From Burkholderia ubonensis (GTDB lineage Bacteria; Pseudomonadota; Gammaproteobacteria; Burkholderiales; Burkholderiaceae), in NCBI RefSeq assembly GCF_001718695.1, contig NZ_CP013421.1, positions 558,001 to 622,000 on the forward strand: a stretch of DNA of 64,000 nucleotides. Direction: 5' to 3'. This document shows, piece after piece, positions 48,140 to 57,052 of the stretch (positions within the stretch are counted from its first letter, which is position 1; every line of letters begins with the position of its first letter). The position numbers were made by a program, and so were the translations under genes. The notes below the pieces were generated by a model, which saw nothing but the letters and a program-made list of their open reading frames with translations, searched no databases and was not told the origin of the DNA.

Positions 48140-49212
48140 CACCGCCCTCCTTCGACGCGTTCGGTGCCGCGCACGGCGGTTCTCCAAAGGCGGATCCGGC
48201 CGATTCGACGCACCCCGGTGATCAAACCGCTCGGCTGGACCCCGTTCGGCAGGAACAGCACGCAACCGAGGAACAACCCCCCGAGCAGCAGCGGCCATCC
48301 GTCGGTACTGACGCTCGACACGGCCTGTTTGAGCAGCGTGAGCGCGACCGCCGCGAGCACCGGACCGCCGAGCGTGCCGCGGCCACCAATCGCGACCCAG
48401 AGAATGACTTCGGTGGCCAGCACCGGTGAGAACACGTCCGGCGCCACGACACCCGAGCAGGCGGCCATCAGCACACCAGCGACCGCGGCAAGCCCCGCGG
48501 ACGCGGTAAACACGAGCAGCAGATGCGCCGACGTGTGATAACCGCACGCTTTCGCGCGCCATTCGTTGGTCGCAATCGCCGACAGAACCTTGCCGTATCG
48601 GCTGCGGCACACGAGCCAGGTCGTCAGGAGCAACATGGCAAGCACGGCCGCTACCATGTACCAGGCCCCACTCGCTCCGCTCAAATCGACCGTGTGCCCG
48701 ATCAGTGAAAAGGACAGTCCCGGTATGCCCAGAAGGCCCGTGTCGCCACCCGTGACCGATTGCCAACTCGTCGCCAGTTGCTGAACGACGATCAGCACGG
48801 CCATGCTGATAATGGCGAAGAAGTGCAGCCGGACCCCTGCGAACAGCAAGAAGTAACCCAGTACGACCGCCACCGCCATCGCACCGAACAGTCCAACGAT
48901 GAATCCGATGACAGGCGTCTGCCCGAACTGCACGGTGGCGACCGCAAAGCCGTACGCGCCCAGTCCGAAAAACGTGGTGTGCCCAAGCGTGAGCACACCC
49001 GCTCTGCCCCACAGCAGGTCATAACTCAGTGCGAGCAATCCCATGATCAGCGCGTCGCGCACGGTCGAGAGCAGGTATGGTCCCAGGCAAAACGGCAGGA
49101 TCAACGCAGCAGCAACGATAGCGACGCCGACTGCCATCGGGGAAATGTCTTCGATGTTCATTGCCGGCTGCCACAACCAGCGGCGCACGTGTGCAATAGG
49201 TGGTTGGAGCAT
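48139..49212 (-). CDS. ABC permease (LivM/UrtC type)
   Basis: 357 residues, about nine to ten membrane helices. Diagnostic LivM stretches: LIMGLLALSYDLLWGRAGVLTLGHTTFFGLGAYG and GDTGLLGIPGL, and ATNEWRAKACGYHTSAHLLLVFTASAGLAAVAGVL. Cytoplasmic loop 'EWRAKACG' is the ATPase contact. Three bases after the LivH-type permease stop; AAGG precedes ATG 49212. Confidence 0.92.
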   Translation of the reverse strand: MLQPPIAHVRRWLWQPAMNIEDISPMAVGVAIVAAALILPFCLGPYLLSTVRDALIMGLLALSYDLLWGRAGVLTLGHTTFFGLGAYGFAVATVQFGQTPVIGFIVGLFGAMAVAVVLGYFLLFAGVRLHFFAIISMAVLIVVQQLATSWQSVTGGDTGLLGIPGLSFSLIGHTVDLSGASGAWYMVAAVLAMLLLTTWLVCRSRYGKVLSAIATNEWRAKACGYHTSAHLLLVFTASAGLAAVAGVLMAACSGVVAPDVFSPVLATEVILWVAIGGRGTLGGPVLAAVALTLLKQAVSSVSTDGWPLLLGGLFLGCVLFLPNGVQPSGLITGVRRIGRIRLWRTAVRGTERVEGGR

Positions 49213-49215
49213 GAC

Positions 49216-50091
49216 TTAACCTTTACCGTGAAGCTGATGCGCGGCGCTAAAGCCGGGCAACAGACCTTGTGGGCGGAAACGAATCAGAACGATGGAAAGG
49301 ACCAGCACAATCGCCGAGGCGAGCGACGGATCCACCCGATAGCTGAGCAGCGTCTCGGCAGTGCCGACAAAGGCGCTACCGAACAGGCTCCCGGCGATCG
49401 AGCCAATCCCGCCCAGCACGATCACAAAAAACGCCTTGGCGAGATAGGCGACACCGAGATGGGACTCCACCGAGACCATCGGTGCCACGAGCACACCGGC
49501 GAGCGATGCGAGCGCAGCGCCGCCGCAGAAAGCGAGCCGGTTCAGGCGCCGCGTATCGATACCCACCGCCTCGGCCATCGCCGGATGCTGGATCACCGCG
49601 CGCAGCTGTGTGCCAAAGCGCGTGCGAGCAAACACCAGCCAGCATCCTCCCGTCACTGCGAGCGCTACGCCGATCACCACGAGCCGGTACGCTGGATAAC
49701 TACCGCCCGGCACGGGAATCGCGCCGTCTACAGGCGCATACACCAGCATCGGATGTGTGCCGAAAACGAGTTCGAGGGCTTTCTGGACGATCAGGCTGAC
49801 CGCGTAGGTCGCGAGCAGCGTATCAAGCGGCCGTTCATACAGGAGCCGGATCACAAGTCGCTCTAGGCACCAACCGAGCACCGCTCCCACTGCAGGCGCC
49901 GCGAACAATGCGAACCAGAACGCATGCGCCCCGCCCAATGATTGCGCTACGGCCAGCGTGTAGGCGCCGATCGTGACCCACTCGGCATGCGCGAGGTTCA
50001 CGATGTCCATCAGCCCGAAGATGATCGCGAGGCCTAACGCGACTAGCGTCAGAATGCTGACGTAACTCACGATATTGAGGAATACCATCAT
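49216..50091 (-). CDS. ABC permease (LivH/UrtB type)
   Basis: 291 residues, eight or so membrane helices. Starts FLNIVSYVSILTLVALGLAIIFGLMDIVNLAHAEWVTIGAYT, the LivH/UrtB hallmark, with ERLVIRLLYERPLDTLLATYAVSLI and AEAVGIDTRRLNRLAFCGGAALASLAGVL. First gene of the importer-amidase operon; its promoter must lie in the 350-base region to its right. Confidence 0.92.
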   Translation of the reverse strand: MMVFLNIVSYVSILTLVALGLAIIFGLMDIVNLAHAEWVTIGAYTLAVAQSLGGAHAFWFALFAAPAVGAVLGWCLERLVIRLLYERPLDTLLATYAVSLIVQKALELVFGTHPMLVYAPVDGAIPVPGGSYPAYRLVVIGVALAVTGGCWLVFARTRFGTQLRAVIQHPAMAEAVGIDTRRLNRLAFCGGAALASLAGVLVAPMVSVESHLGVAYLAKAFFVIVLGGIGSIAGSLFGSAFVGTAETLLSYRVDPSLASAIVLVLSIVLIRFRPQGLLPGFSAAHQLHGKG

Positions 50092-50447
50092 TATTCGCAG
50101 TCCTGCCTTATTGAGAAGTTGAAAATACCCGCCTATTTTTCCGGCGAAGCTAGCCTTTCTTCGTCGATTTCAAACCCATCGCGTCGCGCCCAATGCCTAC
50201 TGCTTCGTGCCTTTAAAGGCACGCCCTAAGACAACGATTGAAGTCTTCTCCGTCGCCTGAGCGCTCAAGCGACGCGCGCAGTGATAAGGGTCAGCGCGCG
50301 TGCGCTAACCTCTGTCGGGGTGCCGCCTACGGATCTGGCCCGAATGAGCATCCGTGATAATATGACGTATTACACATATTATAAGGTATAAAGTCCTTCT
50401 GCAAGTATTCGTGAAAAAGCACACTCGCGTCTCTACTTCGTGTGGGG
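50092..50447. promoter_or_regulatory. Divergent regulatory region between importer operon and XRE gene
   Basis: About 350 bases without a gene. Contains a perfect 18-bp palindrome (50206-50223) and a strongly AT-rich stretch at ~50353-50390 (TAATATGACGTATTA, then TTATAAGGTATAAAG) that looks like overlapping promoter and operator DNA. Divergent placement suggests that the XRE protein controls the importer operon. Confidence 0.55.
50206..50223. promoter_or_regulatory. Perfect 18-bp palindrome (putative operator)
   Basis: CGTGCCTTTAAAGGCACG is exactly self-complementary. It lies ~115 bases upstream of the importer operon start and ~225 bases from the XRE gene. It could be an operator for either regulator of the region, or a small hairpin in a leader. 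Confidence 0.5.
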
Positions 50448-50834
50448 ATGTCGGTGGCAGCTGACGATTTTGAAGACGGGGAACTCGCCAGGACCGTCGG
50501 AAAAGCAATTGCAAACAGACGCAAGCGCATGGAGCTCACGCAAGAGCAGCTGTCTGAAGCAGCCGGAATTGCTCAGGCGTCGCTGTCCCATATCGAACGC
50601 GGACAGGTTCTACCGAGCCTTGATCGGCTCGCTCAACTCGCGGCGCTACTACACTGCCGACTCGCTGATCTGCTCGCCGAAGCAGGCACTACGCCTGGGG
50701 ACCGGGCGACGCGCATTCACGAAAAACTGTCTGCACTCGCGCCGGCCCAGCAGGAAGCGCTTGAGCGCCTGCTGGACGAAGCGATCAAGTTGGCGACCAA
50801 TTCACGCACTGAACCCCGCCGCAAAGCAAGATAA
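50448..50834 (+). CDS. XRE-family transcriptional regulator
   Basis: 128 residues. HTH_3 domain at ~15-70: ANRRKRMELTQEQLSEAAGIAQASLSHIERGQVLPSLDRLAQLAALL. The C-terminal ~50 residues are helical (LPxAQQEALERLLDEAIKL) and may dimerise. Divergent from the importer operon. Start taken as ATG 50448; a GTG two codons earlier is possible. Confidence 0.88.
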   Translation: MSVAADDFEDGELARTVGKAIANRRKRMELTQEQLSEAAGIAQASLSHIERGQVLPSLDRLAQLAALLHCRLADLLAEAGTTPGDRATRIHEKLSALAPAQQEALERLLDEAIKLATNSRTEPRRKAR

Positions 50835-51345
50835 TGTAAGCACGCGTCGGTTCGACGCCTTCCATCTTCCTCGGATAACGCTCGCGTGCGCGGCATAAAA
50901 CAGTCGTGTGGCGCTGACCTTCACACGCCGCCTCTCCCGAGAAAAGAGATCGACTCCGCGGCATGCTTGGCAACGCCGCCACGCTTACGCACAAACCCGC
51001 TCCCGTCGGACTTGCCACTGACAACACGGTCGCCACGGATATGATCTACGCGCACAGAGCTCCCCACGCTTTCGTGGGACCGATGCGTCGCCCATCACGC
51101 TGCAAGCACCGTGACAGCGTGAAATGCACAACGCACGGCGAATACTGCGCTTCGGCCCGGGATCAGCCTCGGCGCGCCCAGCACCTATTTATCATCATTA
51201 AATGTACGCTGACCGAGGTACGGCGTCAATGTGTCGCTATCGAGCGTTAACCCGCAATCTTCTTTTTACGCCAGTGCCACGCTAAGCTTGACAGGCACAT
51301 CGATCGCGTCTACCGCTAATTAATAATGATTAATGGGGAGGCACC
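50835..51345. promoter_or_regulatory. Intergenic region with promoter of the broken amidase
   Basis: About 510 bases without a gene. Near the right end there is a plausible TTGACA (about 51287) followed after a spacer by AT-rich DNA (CTAATTAATAATGATTAATG) and a GGGGAGG ribosome site just before ATG 51346. These expression signals survive although the gene they serve is wrecked. Nothing else is recognised. Confidence 0.4.
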
Positions 51346-52363
51346 ATGAGCAGCGATCTTTTGATCTGACGGCGCGCGAACTGAACGCAATCTATGCGAC
51401 TGGGCATGCGTCGCCAGTAGACTTGATGCATGCGAGCCTCGCGCGTCCAGTCGCTCGGTCCGTCGGTGAATGCGTTCTGCCGGATCGCCGATGACGCACT
51501 CGACTTCGCGGGCGCGTCCGAATTACGATGGCGGCGCGATGCGCCGCTTGTCACGTCGGTCCGATGACGCGTCGCGTGGAAGATGCCGCGCAGACGCTGA
51601 CAATCATCAGCCGGCCAGACAGCCGCGACTGGTACACGTTGCGATTCGATGGCGCCGACTACGTGCGCGGACTGCCGTGCCCACCCGTACCGGGTGGCGT
51701 CCGTTTTGCCAGCAGTCCTACGCTCGGATTGTCGGTCACCGTCGACGCAGCGATCCACGATCGCCGACACCCGGGCTGCCGCGATGTTTCGCGAATGGGG
51801 GGGCGCTCGTTCAGGTCACCGATCCCCCGGGCGTCGCGCAATGCAATGCGGTCTACACAATCCTCTGGCATGCCTGCTGCCATCAACTTTCGGACGGCAT
51901 GACCGACCGTTGGGCCGAGCTCGATCCGTCGCTGCAGGCATATGCACAAGCCGGTAACGGCATCTCGCGGGAAGCATTGCTCGGCGCACTAATCGAACGA
52001 GGCGAGCTGGGGGCTGCCGTGAACGCGTTCTTCGAACAACACGACCTCCTCATCTGTCCCGTGTATCCGCACGTGGCACCGTCACTTGCCGAGGTGAATT
52101 CGAGCAACGCGCTGTTTCCGCATTTCACCGCATGGTGCCATCAGTTGAGCCTGCCGGCGGCGAGCCTCTATGCCGGGCTGACTGCCTCACGCCTGCCCAT
52201 CGGGATTCAAATTGCAGGCGGCCGTCATGCCGATGCACTGGTACTGTGGGCGAGCCATATGCTTGAACGCGCGTTTGGGTCCGCCCCGTTTGCCGAACTC
52301 GCACGTGTGCTCTCTATGCCCACCACGGCCGCCGACATGACATCTGCCCGATGTGCGTCCTGA
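51346..52363 (+). pseudogene. Amidase-signature gene, internally deleted and frameshifted
   Basis: ATG 51346 has a good ribosome site but reads only seven codons. A shifted frame continues FDLTARELNAIYATGHASPVDLM (51360 on), then VQSLGPSVNAFCRIADDALDFA, an amidase N-terminus. It then jumps to SVGPMTRRVEDAAQTLTII (about 51555), so the part with the catalytic Lys and Ser residues (GGSSGGS, DGGGS) is missing. Two more frames give SSPTLGLSVTVDAAI and NAVYTILWHACCHQL ... LPIGIQIAGG to the stop. Certainly non-functional. Confidence 0.8.
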
Positions 52364-52395
52364 TCGTGCCCACGCGCAAGCGAGCCGCCATCGAG

Positions 52396-53235
52396 TCATT
52401 CTGAGCGTACGCGGTACGCGCGCAGGTCCAGTTCAGAATCGAGCACCAGCTTCTGCTGCAGCGCTGCGTGAACCTTACGCAGTTGCGCCTCGGCTTCGTC
52501 CATGTGCGCCGTCATCAGTTGCGCGACCGCCTCGGCATCCCGGCGCCTCGCGGCGTCCACTATCGCGCGGTGCGCGTCAACCGTGTGCTGCCCGAATGCC
52601 TGATAGTCCTTCTGCGTCACGTTCCCCGCCACGATCACCAACGTGTGCAACATCTGATTGATAATCTGGCACAGGCTGCGCAGGAACGCATTCGGGTGCG
52701 CGGCAGCGAGCACGTCATGGAAATGAATGTCTTCGTGGCGCTGATCGAGCACCTCGTCGTGACACGCTTCGAACGGCTCGCAAACCGATACGCTGCGCTC
52801 GAGCGCCTCGAAGTCCGCGTCGCTGAGATAGGGAACCGCACCGGCCGCTACCATGGGTTCCAGCGTCCGGCGCACCGCATAGATATCCTCGAGCGTGATG
52901 CTTTCGAAGAACAGATAGTTCTGCAGTGACTGGAACGCGCGGGCAAGCGGCACACGTGTGATCGTCGCTCCGCCGTCCGGACCGGTGCTCAAGCTTACGA
53001 GCCCTTGCACTTCCAAGGCCTTGAGCGCCTCGCGAATTGAGCCTCGGCTGACATTGAACTGCTGCTGAAGCTCCGCTTCCTTGTCAAGTCGTTTCCCCGG
53101 TCGTGCCTGCCCATCATTGATCCGGCGCTTGATCTGCTCGGCCACCTGGTCGCCGCGCTTGATTGCGCGCGAACCTCGGTTATCCCGCAGCATCCGCGGC
53201 AACTTCTTTTCGGTTGTCGGTTTTCGCCCTGCCAT
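52396..53235 (-). CDS. FadR-type GntR transcriptional regulator
   Basis: 279 residues. GntR winged helix (~30-95: KRGDQVAEQIKRRINDGQARPGKRLDKEAELQQQFNVSRGSIREALKALEVQGLVS) and an FCD ligand domain with metal-site residues in HEDIHFHDVLAAAHPN and TVDAHRAIVDAARRRDAEAVAQLMTAHM. Divergent from the acyl-CoA dehydrogenase operon (233 bases between starts) and adjacent to the amidase relic, so it may regulate either. Ligand unknown. Confidence 0.88.
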   Translation of the reverse strand: MAGRKPTTEKKLPRMLRDNRGSRAIKRGDQVAEQIKRRINDGQARPGKRLDKEAELQQQFNVSRGSIREALKALEVQGLVSLSTGPDGGATITRVPLARAFQSLQNYLFFESITLEDIYAVRRTLEPMVAAGAVPYLSDADFEALERSVSVCEPFEACHDEVLDQRHEDIHFHDVLAAAHPNAFLRSLCQIINQMLHTLVIVAGNVTQKDYQAFGQHTVDAHRAIVDAARRRDAEAVAQLMTAHMDEAEAQLRKVHAALQQKLVLDSELDLRAYRVRSE

Positions 53236-53467
53236 ATCGGTCACGTCCGTCGTTGGCCATTCACTGCTGTATCCCGGCGCCATTATCAGGCATCCGCAAC
53301 CGACACGGTCAGATTTCCGACTCGATGCAGGCGTCCCTCCCAACGTTAGGAGTAGCCGGGATCGCGACCAGGACCTACGCTGCAATCCGAACGCCATGCG
53401 CCACGTAACCGTCACTTGCTTGCATGTCGGTCACTCGATGTCGATTGCCATCAGGAGGGAATCCCTC
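53236..53467. promoter_or_regulatory. Divergent promoter region of the biosynthetic operon
   Basis: 232 bases between the GntR gene and the first biosynthetic gene. It ends with a strong ribosome site, AGGAGG, nine bases before ATG 53468. No clear GntR operator or lux-type box could be picked by eye. Confidence 0.5.
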
Positions 53468-54709
53468 ATGTCACAGTGGGTGAAGTCGTCTCAGGCGCAA
53501 TCCACGCTTGCGACCATCCGGGCCAACCTCTTGGCCGACGGGCTGGAACTGGATCAGCTTGCTGCACGCATGCGGTTGCACGGCCCCGAAGCCGACCGGA
53601 CACGGCAGATTCCAGATGCAGTTTGTGCCCCCTCTGACGTAACTGCGCTGAACTTGAATCTCGTTCCGGCCGCATACGGCGGTAGCACGGACGTGCAATC
53701 ACTGATGTCGCGCACCACACTGATGGAATATCTCGGGTACGCCGACGCGGCGCTCGCGCTCGCGCTGCCCGGCCCTGGCCTTGCCATGCCACCCGTCCTC
53801 GCACTCGCCAGCGGCGAGCAACAGACCCGCTTTTTCCAACGATTTCGCAGTGACACACCACGCTGGGGCGCGTTTGCAATTACCGAACCCGACTGCGGCT
53901 CGGATGCGACCGCGATGCGGACCACCGCTCGCAAGACAGCACGCGGCTGGGTGCTGAACGGTACCAAGTGCTTCATCACCAACGGCGCACGCGCGGATGA
54001 CGTGATCACGTTCGCCACCATCAATCGGCACGCTGGTCGTTTCGGCGTTCGAGCGTTCCACGTCGATCGCAATATCCCGGGGTTCTCTGTCGTTCGCATC
54101 GAAAACATGGTCGGCCTGCGCGCCAGTCAGCTTGCGGTTCTCTCTTACACCGATTGCGAAGTACCTGACGACGCGCTTCTCAGACGCGGTGACGAAAAAT
54201 CCCTCAACGACGCGTTTTCGGGCGCACAACACGCATGGAACTACTTCCGCCCCCTGCTTTCCGCAGTCATGGTCGGCGCATGTCGACGAGTACGCGACGA
54301 TCTCGCGACCTACTTCGAAGCAGGCAGACATCCGGTGAATCAACGCCAGTGCACTGCCGATGTGAACGCAGCTCTGCTCGATATCGATCGGCAAATCACT
54401 ACGGCCCAGCTGCTCTGCAGACACGCGGCGTGGAAAACCGATCAAGGCATTGCGACGCCGATGGATTCGTCAATGGCCAAGGCATATGCATCACAAATAG
54501 CCGCCCGCGTCACCCGAACTGCAATCGATTTCGCCGGCCTTGATGGCGTCACTGCCTTTCCATCGCTTGAGCAAAGCTATCGCGATGCAAAGGCCTTCGA
54601 CATCATGGAAGGCACCGGGGACCTGCAGCGGCTCATGATTGCTCGCTTCGCACTCCGCTCGGTATCACTCCCCTGGGAGGCCACCTCTTCCGGGTCGCAC
54701 CGCTCCTGA
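53468..54709 (+). CDS. Acyl-CoA/acyl-ACP dehydrogenase (first of two in cluster)
   Basis: 413 residues. Complete ACAD fold: FAITEPDCGSDATAMRTTA and WVLNGTKCFITNGARADDV bind FAD/substrate; the C-terminal SYRDAKAFDIMEGTGDLQRLMIAR carries the likely catalytic base Glu381. In carrier-protein pathways such enzymes desaturate aminoacyl- or acyl-ACP. ATG 53468 chosen for the AGGAGG upstream. First gene of ten, 49 bases before the acyl carrier protein gene. Substrate inferred only. Confidence 0.87.
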   Translation: MSQWVKSSQAQSTLATIRANLLADGLELDQLAARMRLHGPEADRTRQIPDAVCAPSDVTALNLNLVPAAYGGSTDVQSLMSRTTLMEYLGYADAALALALPGPGLAMPPVLALASGEQQTRFFQRFRSDTPRWGAFAITEPDCGSDATAMRTTARKTARGWVLNGTKCFITNGARADDVITFATINRHAGRFGVRAFHVDRNIPGFSVVRIENMVGLRASQLAVLSYTDCEVPDDALLRRGDEKSLNDAFSGAQHAWNYFRPLLSAVMVGACRRVRDDLATYFEAGRHPVNQRQCTADVNAALLDIDRQITTAQLLCRHAAWKTDQGIATPMDSSMAKAYASQIAARVTRTAIDFAGLDGVTAFPSLEQSYRDAKAFDIMEGTGDLQRLMIARFALRSVSLPWEATSSGSHRS

Positions 54710-54758
54710 GAAGCCCACCCATCCTGAATCCATTCGACATTCGCACTGGAGATCGTTC

Positions 54759-55037
54759 ATGGCAACCCATCCCGTTTCCCCCAACTCCGCCAGCGTGTCC
54801 GAGACAGTAAAAACCTGTTTGCTATCGGTACTCGGCAGCACCCTGAGCGCCGATCTCATCGTAGACGACACCAACCTCTTCGACATCGGTGTGGATTCGA
54901 TGAATATGACGGACTTGCTGCTGCAACTCGAACAGCGCTTCGGCTTCACCCTGGCCCCCGAGGATCTATCCGCCAATCTGTTCCTGCGTTTCGGCAATCT
55001 CGTCTCGTTCGTCGAATCCCATGCGTCCTTCGGCTAA
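54759..55037 (+). CDS. Stand-alone acyl carrier protein
   Basis: 92 residues. LFDIGVDSMNMTDLLLQLEQRFGF contains the phosphopantetheine serine (Ser47) in the expected helix II context. TGGAGA precedes ATG 54759. It presumably carries the substrate activated by the AMP-ligase of this operon. End overlaps the next gene by 17 bp. Confidence 0.92.
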   Translation: MATHPVSPNSASVSETVKTCLLSVLGSTLSADLIVDDTNLFDIGVDSMNMTDLLLQLEQRFGFTLAPEDLSANLFLRFGNLVSFVESHASFG

Positions 55038-56058
55038 CTTCACGGTCGTCGAGCCGCACATTGTCGCCACGGCAAGATATATCCCACAGCGCGATGTCCC
55101 GGCCGATGCACATCTCGAACCATTCATGGATTCGGGTGGGTCCGCACGAGAGGCTGTAATGCAAGCCGTGTATGCCGACACGCTGCGGTGGCGCGACAGC
55201 GGAGCCCCATTCGGCGTGGCCGGTATTCCATTGCCGCACACATCACGAGCGACGAATCACCGGGTCGCTGTGGAGTCTGACCTGACATTATCCGACATGG
55301 CACTTGCCACGGCGCGAATGCTACTCGATTCATCGCATCAGAACGCTGCGTACCCGCTCGATCAGTTCATCGTATGCACAACGAGCTTCGAGCATGATCT
55401 AGCATTATCGTGTGCCTGCCGTCTCCACAGCGAACTCGGATCAAGCCGAGCCCCGCTCGCGGTCGGTCAGCTTCAGGGCGTATCGTTCCTGATGGCATTG
55501 GACATTGCCGTGGCAATGATGGCAACTGATATCCGACTGAATACCGTCGTGATTGTCGCTGCTGAACGCTGGCGTCAGCCGTTCTCACGTCGGATCGGTG
55601 CATTGGTCGACATGGGTGACGGGGCAGCTGCCGTACTGATCGCGCGACACCCCGGCCCGGGATGGCGCGTGAGGGGGCTCACCGTCCGGACGCCCGGAAT
55701 CCCACCTCTCGCAAGTGAACGCGAACCCGTCTACATATCGACGCTCACGGAGGTCATCGGCGAGACGTGCGCAAGCGCAGGTGTGCAACCTGCCAATGTC
55801 GACTGGATCCTTCCGGCGCCAATCGACGCTCATGTGGCTCGCGCAATCCACAGGCGATGTGGATTGCGGCACGAACGTGCCTGCCACCTACGCATGGACG
55901 CGCCCGGCCAATTTTGCGCCGCCGACACGCCGGCACGGCTCGACGCGCTGCTGCGGTCGATCCACCCTAACGAGGGACAACATGCCCTTGCTTGGTCCGC
56001 CGGCTTCCAAGGGCAGGCCGGTTGCGCTCTCCTTGAATTTCGTGGAGGTCGATCATGA
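55021..56058 (+). CDS. FabH-like protein without catalytic Cys/His (PqsB-like partner 1)
   Basis: 345 residues, thiolase/KAS III fold. The site of the nucleophile, normally Cys before S-G-F-L, reads LQGVSFLMALDIAVAM: Gly153 replaces Cys. The His motif (L-P-H-x-A) reads ILPAPIDAHV with no His. VVIVAAERWRQPFSRRIGALVDMGDGAAAVLIARH is the usual 'glycine-rich' KAS III stretch. Overlaps the ACP gene by 17 bp and the next, catalytically intact, FabH-like gene by 4 bp. The pair resembles PqsB (non-catalytic) with PqsC. Confidence 0.8.
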   Translation: MRPSANFTVVEPHIVATARYIPQRDVPADAHLEPFMDSGGSAREAVMQAVYADTLRWRDSGAPFGVAGIPLPHTSRATNHRVAVESDLTLSDMALATARMLLDSSHQNAAYPLDQFIVCTTSFEHDLALSCACRLHSELGSSRAPLAVGQLQGVSFLMALDIAVAMMATDIRLNTVVIVAAERWRQPFSRRIGALVDMGDGAAAVLIARHPGPGWRVRGLTVRTPGIPPLASEREPVYISTLTEVIGETCASAGVQPANVDWILPAPIDAHVARAIHRRCGLRHERACHLRMDAPGQFCAADTPARLDALLRSIHPNEGQHALAWSAGFQGQAGCALLEFRGGRS

Positions 56059-57002
56059 TTGCGTCGCAACAGGCTAGCTCGCTTGCACTCGCTGGCATCG
56101 CATTCAGTCTGCCAGATCGAACTGTGGACGCACATCGCTGGGCGCAGCGCTGTGGTCAGCCGTCGACTCGCGCGCGCGCACTGATCGAAAACGGCGTAAC
56201 GCAGTTCCACGACGCGGCTGGTGAATCACCCGTGGCGCTCGCCGTTGACGCTATCTTGTCCCTGCTACGCGACACCGGAACAGCGCCTGAAACGATCGAT
56301 GCATTGGTGTACACGCACACAATTCAGACCAGCGTGATCGCACCGCCCGCGAGTACTGCGCAACAGATCCAGTCCCAACTGAATCTGAACCGCGCGCTCG
56401 CATTTTCAGTCACGCAGCAGCACTGCGTCTCGCCCATAGCCGCGATCCGCGTGTTGCAGGCGCTCGCTTTGCGACGGCCCGCATTCCGGCGTGCAATTGT
56501 GGTCTGCGCCGATGTGATCGGCTCCCACTGCGACCGACTGCGAGCCATCCAGGATCTTGCGCTCCATAGCGACGGTGCCTGTGCGCTATTGCTCGAACGA
56601 GACGGTCATCGAAACGCCATTGCGGGCCTGCACATGTATACAGACGGACGATCTTACCGTGGCACCGACGAGGATCTGCAGCCGGTTCCAGACGATCGGT
56701 ACTACTGGTCTGCATTCACGACCATGCGGGCCGCCATTCAACAAGCAGGCATCACGACACGCGAGATTACACACGTACTGCCTCATCACGCCAGTCTGCC
56801 GGGCTGGTTCAGACTGATGACAATGCTTGCCATTCCTCACGAGCGACTTTTCACGGCGAACTTCGCACCAATCGGTCACGTCTTTGGCGCGGATCCCTTC
56901 ATTAACTTCCAGACATGTTCGACCCGGGAACCGGGCGGCTGGTCGCTGCTGTTCTCCTGCGGCCTCGCTGGCTGCTTCGGTGCCATGGTGGTCCGTCACT
57001 GA
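56055..57002 (+). CDS. FabH-like condensing enzyme with Cys-His (PqsC-like partner 1)
   Basis: 315 residues, KAS III fold. AFSVTQQHCVSPIAAIRVL gives Cys124 as nucleophile; VLPHHASLPGW gives His244/His245. The Asn of the canonical Cys-His-Asn triad is absent (APIGHVFGADPF), as described for PqsC. Likely loads an acyl chain on Cys124 and condenses it with a carrier-bound or CoA-bound partner. ATGA overlap with its Cys-less partner. Confidence 0.82.
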   Translation: MIASQQASSLALAGIAFSLPDRTVDAHRWAQRCGQPSTRARALIENGVTQFHDAAGESPVALAVDAILSLLRDTGTAPETIDALVYTHTIQTSVIAPPASTAQQIQSQLNLNRALAFSVTQQHCVSPIAAIRVLQALALRRPAFRRAIVVCADVIGSHCDRLRAIQDLALHSDGACALLLERDGHRNAIAGLHMYTDGRSYRGTDEDLQPVPDDRYYWSAFTTMRAAIQQAGITTREITHVLPHHASLPGWFRLMTMLAIPHERLFTANFAPIGHVFGADPFINFQTCSTREPGGWSLLFSCGLAGCFGAMVVRH

Positions 57003-57052
57003 TCGCCTGAACGACCTCCTTTCAACGCTCGACATTCGATCCGGATACTGCC

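Noticed and set aside
53081..53467. Longer N-terminus for the first acyl-CoA dehydrogenase
   Set aside because: It would overlap the GntR gene and lacks family similarity; AGGAGG before ATG 53468 decides the start.
55021..57002. hhq/pqs alkylquinolone operon
   Set aside because: No PqsA-like anthranilate context, PqsD- or PqsE-like gene is present, and the decarboxylase, ACADs and GNAT do not belong to that pathway; only the B/C pair design is shared.
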